From UBA8389 sp964472175 (GTDB lineage Bacteria > Bacteroidota > Bacteroidia > Bacteroidales > UBA1402): a DNA stretch of 5,357 nucleotides. How positions within the stretch are numbered: position 1 is the first letter of the stretch; each line of letters begins with the position of its first letter. The stretch lies in the NCBI GenBank assembly GCA_964472175.1, contig CAYYJF010000088.1, positions 1-5,357 of the forward strand, read 5' to 3'. Both the position numbers and the translations under genes were made by a program. This document shows positions 1-3,589 of this stretch, in pieces. The notes below the pieces were generated by a model. That model worked only from the letters and a program-made list of their open reading frames with translations. It had not been told where the DNA came from and did not search any database.

Positions 1-179
1 TTACCCAGCGTTTGATAGCTCCAAAGCATGGTTGGACCACTTTCAGGCCACGATTGCAATAAATTCTTTTCGGGATAAACGCCGTCACGATTCGGGCCCC
101 TCCAATGATTGATGATTTGAGCATGGATGGCAGTTGCAAATAAAAATGAAGTAGCCAGGCATAAGAAGGTCCTTTTCAT
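1..179 (-). CDS. Secreted PQQ-like beta-propeller protein, N-terminal part (runs off left edge)
   Basis: A frame opens with ATG at 179-177 and stays open for 59 codons to the window edge, so only the N-terminus is present. Residues 1-20 form a typical signal peptide: MKRT, a hydrophobic core (FLCLATSFLFA), then IHA before Q21, which fits signal peptidase I cleavage. The mature part starts with HWRGPNRDGVYPEKNLL, followed by WPESGPTMLWSY. This W-RGP-RDG-Y, then L--WP--GP--LW pattern is, from family knowledge, the usual opening of PQQ-binding-like (BamB/quinoprotein-like) beta-propeller proteins of Bacteroidota and Planctomycetes, normally about 400-480 residues. The protein should be exported to the periplasm or outer surface. 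A precise enzymatic role cannot be given; many relatives lack known activity. The start is supported by the signal peptide, since there is no Shine-Dalgarno. The galU terminator ends only about 15 bases upstream, which leaves little room for a promoter. Confidence 0.8.
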   Translation of the reverse strand, partial: MKRTFLCLATSFLFATAIHAQIINHWRGPNRDGVYPEKNLLQSWPESGPTMLWSYQTLG

Positions 180-194
180 AGGTCTAGATTTTAT

Positions 195-221
195 AAAAAA
201 AATGGTCTTGAAATCAAGACC
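195..221 (-). terminator. Intrinsic terminator after galU
   Basis: On the minus strand the arms GGTCTTGA (221-214) and TCAAGACC (211-204) form a perfect inverted repeat, effectively a 7-8 bp stem with a small loop. They are followed by one A and eight consecutive Ts (202-195). The stem begins 36 bases after the galU stop. The plus-strand side lacks a T run, so it acts for leftward transcription only. Confidence 0.85.
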
Positions 222-257
222 AAAAATAAGAAATAAATCCATAAAACAAACCCTAAT

Positions 258-1136
258 TCAGAGCGCTTCACATTTATTAAATTCTTTCAACCAAGCCCTT
301 AATTTGGGGCCTATTTCCTCGTGCTGTAAACCGTAAATCAAGTTTGTTTTAATAAAATCAAGTTTGTTTCCAATATCATAACGTATCCCATCAAACAGAT
401 ATCCGTACATGGCTTTTTCACGCACCATCATGCGCATGGCATCCGTTAATTGGATCTCATTGCCCTTTCCTTTCGGAGTACGGTCCAGATAATCGAAAAT
501 TTCAGGCGTAAAAATATAGCGGCTGGCAATGGCCAAATCCGATGGCGCATCTTCAGGCGCGGGTTTTTCCACAAAATCGGCAGCTTTGTACACACCATCT
601 CCGATGCTCAGGCCATCAATGACCCCGTATCGCTGCACTTTTTCCTTGGGAACCTGCTCCAAAGCCACCACAGAACCCTGATAGTGATCATAAACATCAA
701 TCATTTGCCCAAGCACAGGCTTTTCATTTTTGGAGGCAATCAAGGTATCTCCCAGAAGCACGGCAAATGGCTCATTTCCAACATGATCCCTGGCATAACG
801 AATGGCATCTCCCAAACCATTCATTTCCTTTTGCCACACAAAATGAATGTTGGCCAAATTGGAAATGCGCACCAGTTTTTCCAGCTCCTCCATTCTGCCT
901 TTCTCTTCCAAAGCTGCTTCCAGCAAAGGACTGCGGTCAAAATGTTCCTCAATGGCCCGTTTTCCTTTACCAATAATCATCAAAATATCGGTAATCCCCG
1001 ATGCCACTGCCTCTTCCACAACGTATTGGATGACAGGGGTATCCACAATGGGTATCATTTCTTTGGGTTGACTTTTGGTGATGGGTAAAAATCGGGTACC
1101 CCAACCGGCTGCCGGTATCACTGCTTTTTTAATCAT
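258..1136 (-). CDS. galU: UTP-glucose-1-phosphate uridylyltransferase (UDP-glucose pyrophosphorylase)
   Basis: The product makes UDP-glucose and pyrophosphate from UTP and glucose 1-phosphate in the cytoplasm, feeding polysaccharide and nucleotide-sugar synthesis. It is complete at 292 residues, the usual length for bacterial GalU. Visible motifs: the nucleotide-binding loop PAAGWGTRFLP at 8-18 with Arg15; TKSQPKEM at 20-27 with Lys25; NGLGDAI at 106-112; FAVLLGDT at 124-131, where Asp130 is the expected metal ligand; YGVID at 170-174; VEKP at 189-192 with Lys191; GNEIQLTDA at 225-233; and YDIGNKLDF at 253-261. The start is the ATG at 1136-1134, because MIKKAVIPAAGWG is the classic N-terminus. 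The frame stays open further upstream only through the N gap and should not be extended. Position 131 is Thr in GDT, where many homologues have GDD; this is a known variation and not loss of the catalytic Asp. The gene has a candidate promoter of its own and ends in a terminator. Activity on other sugar 1-phosphates is possible but not shown. Confidence 0.97.
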   Translation of the reverse strand: MIKKAVIPAAGWGTRFLPITKSQPKEMIPIVDTPVIQYVVEEAVASGITDILMIIGKGKRAIEEHFDRSPLLEAALEEKGRMEELEKLVRISNLANIHFVWQKEMNGLGDAIRYARDHVGNEPFAVLLGDTLIASKNEKPVLGQMIDVYDHYQGSVVALEQVPKEKVQRYGVIDGLSIGDGVYKAADFVEKPAPEDAPSDLAIASRYIFTPEIFDYLDRTPKGKGNEIQLTDAMRMMVREKAMYGYLFDGIRYDIGNKLDFIKTNLIYGLQHEEIGPKLRAWLKEFNKCEAL

Positions 1137-1159
1137 GGTCGTTGAGTCAAAAATATGGG

Positions 1160-1188
1160 CAAAAGTAGTAAATTCTAAATAAAGCCAA
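1160..1188 (-). promoter_or_regulatory. Candidate Bacteroidota-type promoter for galU
   Basis: On the minus strand TACTTTTG (1167-1160) matches the -7 consensus TAnnTTTG exactly. A TTGG (1188-1185), one mismatch from the -33 TTTG, lies 17 bases upstream. The start codon follows 23 bases after the -7 box. A second exact TAnnTTTG match, TATTTTTG, lies at 1155-1148, closer to the gene and with a poorer -33 partner. The assembly gap begins 11 bases upstream, so a promoter further away cannot be excluded. Confidence 0.4.
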
Positions 1189-1198
1189 CTATGATCGC

Positions 1199-1298
1199 NN
1201 NNNNNNNNNNNNNNNNNNNNNNNNNNNNNNNNNNNNNNNNNNNNNNNNNNNNNNNNNNNNNNNNNNNNNNNNNNNNNNNNNNNNNNNNNNNNNNNNNN
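1199..1298. other. Assembly gap: 100 Ns
   Basis: Exactly 100 consecutive Ns. This is the conventional filler for a scaffold gap of unknown size, so the real missing sequence may be much longer. The right flank carries a coding-like fragment that heads into the gap on the minus strand, so at least the rest of that gene is probably missing here. Confidence 0.98.
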
Positions 1299-1398
1299 CC
1301 CTGCAGACAGACTCGGTTTCATCCGCGCTTTGGTCCACCACCAAGAGTACCTCAAAATGCTGAAAGGATTGATTCAGCAGCGCATCAATAAAAATCGT
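1299..1398 (-). CDS. Fragment resembling a family 2 glycosyltransferase, cut by the gap
   Basis: Read on the minus strand directly after the kinase stop codon and in the same frame, 33 codons are open up to the gap. They include FIDALLNQSFQHFEV, then LLVVDQSADET and ESVCR. From family knowledge this fits the early GT2 (GT-A fold) segment in which a helix ending LL-Q-F--FE is followed by a strand and the nucleotide-binding V(V/I)DDGS-D-T loop; here the loop reads VVDQSADET. Such enzymes move a sugar from a nucleotide-sugar to an acceptor. What is missing is notable: the usual first strand (about 20-25 residues, V-VIIP-YN-type) is not encoded upstream in any frame, and there is no ATG in this frame before the match. 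It may be a truncated pseudogene, have a sequencing or assembly error near the contig end, or be a different protein. The match rests on about 30 residues recalled from the family. Confidence 0.45.
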
Positions 1399-2403
1399 TT
1401 ACGATAACGACACAACCGTGGGTTTAATCACTTCGACATCACTTGCATTAAAGGTTTTCTGAAGGCTTTCAAACATCTGTTCATCTTTATATGTACCGAT
1501 GATGGCACCACCCGAACCGGTAAATTTTGCCGATGCGCCCGTAGAGCGCGCCAAATCCACCATCTCAATATTGCCCTTTGCAACATCAATGATGCTTCTT
1601 CGCAAATCAAAATTGCGATTGATTAACGCAGCCATTTGATTGTAGTCGCCAGCGTACAATGCCGATTTAAACCATTCGGTCAATTGTGACCATTCCGACA
1701 TGGCCGACAAAACGGCAGGCTCACCAATGTCATATCTGGCTTTTAAATTGTTGTGTGTCAACTCAGTTCCTTCCGACAACGACCTTCGATAAGCAATGTA
1801 CACAGGCGGCAACAGCGCTGCATCCAGCGGCTCATAGCGTCCATAACCCTGGGTATTCATGGTTTCCTGATTGAAGTCCATGAAAACAGGTTGTTCATAC
1901 ACCTGCGCGACCCTATCCTGCAAACCGGCAGCAATGCCAAGTTCCGCAGTTTCCACACTCAATATGAGGTTGGCCAAAATCGATTTTTCGATGGTCACCC
2001 CATAAAATTCCATCATGGCGCGAAAACATGCCGTAATGATGGCCGACGAACCGGCCAATCCCAATCGCAAAGGAATGTTGGAATTGTAGGTAATGGTGAA
2101 ATTTCTGTTGTCCAGTCGAATGTCACGGCTCACACAATATTTGTAAAACACTTTGATGGCTGCTTTGATCAAACGAACACCCCCATAATATCCATTGCTG
2201 GAAACTGTTGCCGACAAAGCTTCCAGGGAAGAAAACCGATCCACATCCATTCTTTCCGGAATAATTTCCAAATCGGGCGTGTGGTACAGCTGAACTTTTG
2301 CGCTGAAATTTGAAAATACAAAGGCAATGGTCTTGCCAAAATAGCCGTCAGAAGGGTTTCCAATCAATGCGGCTCTCGGATAGGCGTGTTTTTCAATAAT
2401 CAT
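1399..2403 (-). CDS. GHMP-family sugar kinase, glucuronokinase-like
   Basis: Predicted cytoplasmic ATP-dependent kinase of 334 residues. The three GHMP motifs are visible: RAALIGNPSDGYFGKTI at 10-26 (motif 1), PLRLGLAGSSAI at 111-122 (the ATP-binding Gly/Ser loop, motif 2) and SAKFTGSGGAII at 291-302 (motif 3). AGLQDRVAQVY at 159-169 carries the likely catalytic Asp163. From memory, several blocks closely match plant glucuronokinase (EC 2.7.1.43; D-glucuronate + ATP to glucuronate 1-phosphate): IGNPSD-YFG-TI, GYYGGVRL, the RNFT-(T/S)Y-(S/T)NIP block, GI-AGLQDRVAQVY, and NIEMV--AR--GA--KFTGSGGA. That is more specific than a generic GHMP match, but heptose-7-phosphate kinase or another sugar kinase is not excluded. 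ATG at 2403 is preferred to a TTG at 2418 because motif 1 sits at the family's usual distance and a promoter lies just upstream. It lies upstream of the glycosyltransferase-like fragment and galU, suggesting nucleotide-sugar metabolism. Confidence 0.85.
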   Translation of the reverse strand: MIIEKHAYPRAALIGNPSDGYFGKTIAFVFSNFSAKVQLYHTPDLEIIPERMDVDRFSSLEALSATVSSNGYYGGVRLIKAAIKVFYKYCVSRDIRLDNRNFTITYNSNIPLRLGLAGSSAIITACFRAMMEFYGVTIEKSILANLILSVETAELGIAAGLQDRVAQVYEQPVFMDFNQETMNTQGYGRYEPLDAALLPPVYIAYRRSLSEGTELTHNNLKARYDIGEPAVLSAMSEWSQLTEWFKSALYAGDYNQMAALINRNFDLRRSIIDVAKGNIEMVDLARSTGASAKFTGSGGAIIGTYKDEQMFESLQKTFNASDVEVIKPTVVSLS

Positions 2404-2427
2404 GATGGCGGGTTGCAAAATATTCGA

Positions 2428-2456
2428 CTAAGGTAAAAAAAAGTTTCTACATCAAA
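2428..2456 (-). promoter_or_regulatory. Candidate promoter for the sugar kinase
   Basis: On the minus strand TTTG (2456-2453) is followed 17 bases later by TACCTTAG (2435-2428). This is one mismatch from the Bacteroidota -7 consensus TAnnTTTG. The kinase ATG starts 24 bases after the -7 box, giving a short leader. The spacer contains a T tract. Confidence 0.35.
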
Positions 2457-2573
2457 GCGGTATGTCCCAAAACTCAAGAGCACCAACTTGTTTTTCAACA
2501 AAATTGATGCTCTCTACTTGAAATCAGGAGTGGTAGGATGGCCTGCTTATGTGATAAAACTAAGACCTTGTGT

Positions 2574-2608
2574 AAAAAATAACCTATAGTATTACAAATA
2601 TAGGTTAT
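2574..2608 (-). terminator. Probable terminator after the LytTR gene
   Basis: A perfect 10 bp inverted repeat, ATAACCTATA (2579-2588) and TATAGGTTAT (2599-2608), encloses a 10-base loop. On the minus strand the stem runs directly into a T tract that includes the last stem base (2579-2574). It begins 49 bases after the stop codon. Only two GC pairs are present, so the stem is weak, but the perfect symmetry and T tract favour a terminator. Confidence 0.6.
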
Positions 2609-2657
2609 GAATTTAATATTTCCAAATTTTTACAAATAAAAAAACATCAAATTCATA

Positions 2658-3425
2658 CTATATGGAAACAAAATGATACTTTAAACTCTTTTGACAATCT
2701 CTGGAAACAATAAACTCTACATTTTCCTCATTGTAAGGCGCTTTTAGAATGCATTTTTTGTTTACAATACGTATCAACATCTCCGGATTGATGATTTGTT
2801 TTTGATTGATTCGGACAAAATGTGGCGCAATTTCCAATAATGTGTCCGAATTGGTTTCACGACGCAGTTTGGTTGGTATGTTATCAATACCGTACATAAA
2901 CCAAGACCTTTGTTCTTTTCTGTATTCAAAATAACAGACTTCACTCAAATGGATGGTTCTGAAACCGGTCAGTGTTGGCACTAACAAAGTTTGATTCAAT
3001 ATTCTTTCCGTAGAATATCCGAATGAATTCAATATAAATAAATGTTTTTTATGTTGAGATTGAATAATACTCCAAAAGAATTGATTTAAAAAAACCTCAT
3101 CCAAAGGCACTTCCTTTGCTTGAAGTGAAACTGCAATTTGCTCACCTATCACTTTTGTAACCGAGTTCGTGATTAAAGCCACTTGCACAGGCCAATGAAT
3201 TTCGTGTAAGAAATGTTTCAATGCCTCGTATTTGAATGAATCCAACAATTCAGCGTCAAACAGAACCAAATCCGGCTGGATATCAAACAGTGATTTTTTT
3301 GCGCAATCGACTGCGCCTGAACAATCAAAATAACGAAATTGTGGAAAATGTTGCAAAGTGGCGAAAAGCAAACTCCAATCGGAATCCTCCGCTTTATAAA
3401 TTAAAACATCGTAAACGAGTTTCAT
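2658..3425 (-). CDS. LytTR-family response regulator-like transcription factor
   Basis: A 255-residue predicted DNA-binding regulator. Residues about 145-255 fit a LytTR domain: LTGFRTIHLSEVCYFEY at 152-168, a SWF-Y strand, LRRETNSDTLLEIAPHFVRI at 187-206, then NQKQIINPEML at 207-217. This corresponds to the family's I-YIEA, L--SL--LE--L, F-RIH-SYIVN pattern. Residues about 1-120 look like a receiver domain: VLIYKAEDSDW in place of the usual VDDE, PDLVLFDAELLD at 51-62 with Asp57 at the phosphoacceptor position, and ALITN at 83-87. The conserved Lys-Pro near the end is not clear (AKEVPLDEV at 103-111), so phosphorylation control is doubtful. No sensor histidine kinase is in the window, and the gene appears to be a single transcription unit between two terminators. 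It is more AT-rich than the kinase and galU. Its target is unknown; the adjacent secreted dockerin protein is a candidate only by position. Start: ATG at 3425, giving beta-strand 1 of the receiver at the N-terminus. Confidence 0.85.
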   Translation of the reverse strand: MKLVYDVLIYKAEDSDWSLLFATLQHFPQFRYFDCSGAVDCAKKSLFDIQPDLVLFDAELLDSFKYEALKHFLHEIHWPVQVALITNSVTKVIGEQIAVSLQAKEVPLDEVFLNQFFWSIIQSQHKKHLFILNSFGYSTERILNQTLLVPTLTGFRTIHLSEVCYFEYRKEQRSWFMYGIDNIPTKLRRETNSDTLLEIAPHFVRINQKQIINPEMLIRIVNKKCILKAPYNEENVEFIVSRDCQKSLKYHFVSI

Positions 3426-3465
3426 GGAAATGCATCATTTTATTAAGAACACTTCAAAAACGCAA

Positions 3466-3495
3466 CAAAAATAAATATTCTGTATGATATTGAAA
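3466..3495 (-). promoter_or_regulatory. Candidate promoter for the LytTR gene
   Basis: On the minus strand TATTTTTG (3473-3466) matches the Bacteroidota -7 consensus TAnnTTTG exactly. An 18-base spacer separates it from TTTC (3495-3492), one mismatch from the -33 TTTG. The start codon follows 40 bases after the -7 box. It lies downstream of the strong terminator of the preceding gene, where a fresh promoter is needed. Confidence 0.45.
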
Positions 3496-3515
3496 GATGA
3501 AACACCATTTATTTT

Positions 3516-3557
3516 AAAAAAAATAATCCCGTTTTGTCAAAAGGCAAAACGGGATTA
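3516..3557 (-). terminator. Strong intrinsic terminator after the dockerin/T9SS gene
   Basis: A perfect 13 bp inverted repeat, TAATCCCGTTTTG (3524-3536) and CAAAACGGGATTA (3545-3557), has an 8-base loop. On the minus strand it is followed at once by eight Ts (3523-3516). It begins 32 bases after the stop codon of the upstream gene. The other side has no T tract, so it serves leftward transcription. Confidence 0.93.
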
Positions 3558-3589
3558 AGAAAACTAAAGCGTGTTAAATATACTTTGTT

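Larger units (their letters stand above)
2404..2657. other. Intergenic region between kinase and LytTR gene
   Basis: About 250 bases with no gene I can support. Besides the kinase promoter and the LytTR terminator, it holds an imperfect hairpin (AGAGCA at 2477-2482 with TGCTCT at 2508-2513, and an inner TTG/CAA pair around five Ts). It also holds a short minus-strand open stretch at 2452-2523 that reads like protein (VESINFVEKQVGALEFWDIP) but has no start codon. It may be a remnant of a lost gene. Confidence 0.4.

Noticed and set aside
127..336. Plus-strand open frame of 69 codons
   Set aside because: It crosses the PQQ-like signal peptide, the terminator and the end of galU, all of which are better supported on the minus strand.
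450..1088. Long plus-strand open frame of 212 codons
   Set aside because: It lies wholly inside galU on the opposite strand, and its translation is rich in His, Asn, Phe and Ile, as expected for an antisense shadow.
1137..1355. N-terminal extension of galU through the N gap starting at 1355
   Set aside because: The frame is open only because Ns contain no stop codons. The conserved GalU N-terminus begins at the ATG at 1136, and the residues before it match nothing in the family.
1428..1610. Overlapping minus-strand frame of 60 codons inside the kinase as the missing glycosyltransferase start
   Set aside because: It ends at a stop before the fragment and shows no GT2 N-terminal strand; it is an out-of-frame shadow of the kinase.
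1753..2313. Plus-strand open frame of 186 codons
   Set aside because: It is antisense to the sugar kinase, which has clear GHMP motifs; the plus-strand translation has no recognisable domain.
2401..2418. TTG at 2418 as the kinase start
   Set aside because: An ATG 15 bases downstream gives the usual distance to motif 1, and the extra residues (Q-P-A-I) add nothing recognisable.
2477..2513. Hairpin AGAGCA/TGCTCT as a terminator or RNA element
   Set aside because: The stem is only six pairs with a 25-base loop and is not followed by a T tract on either strand.
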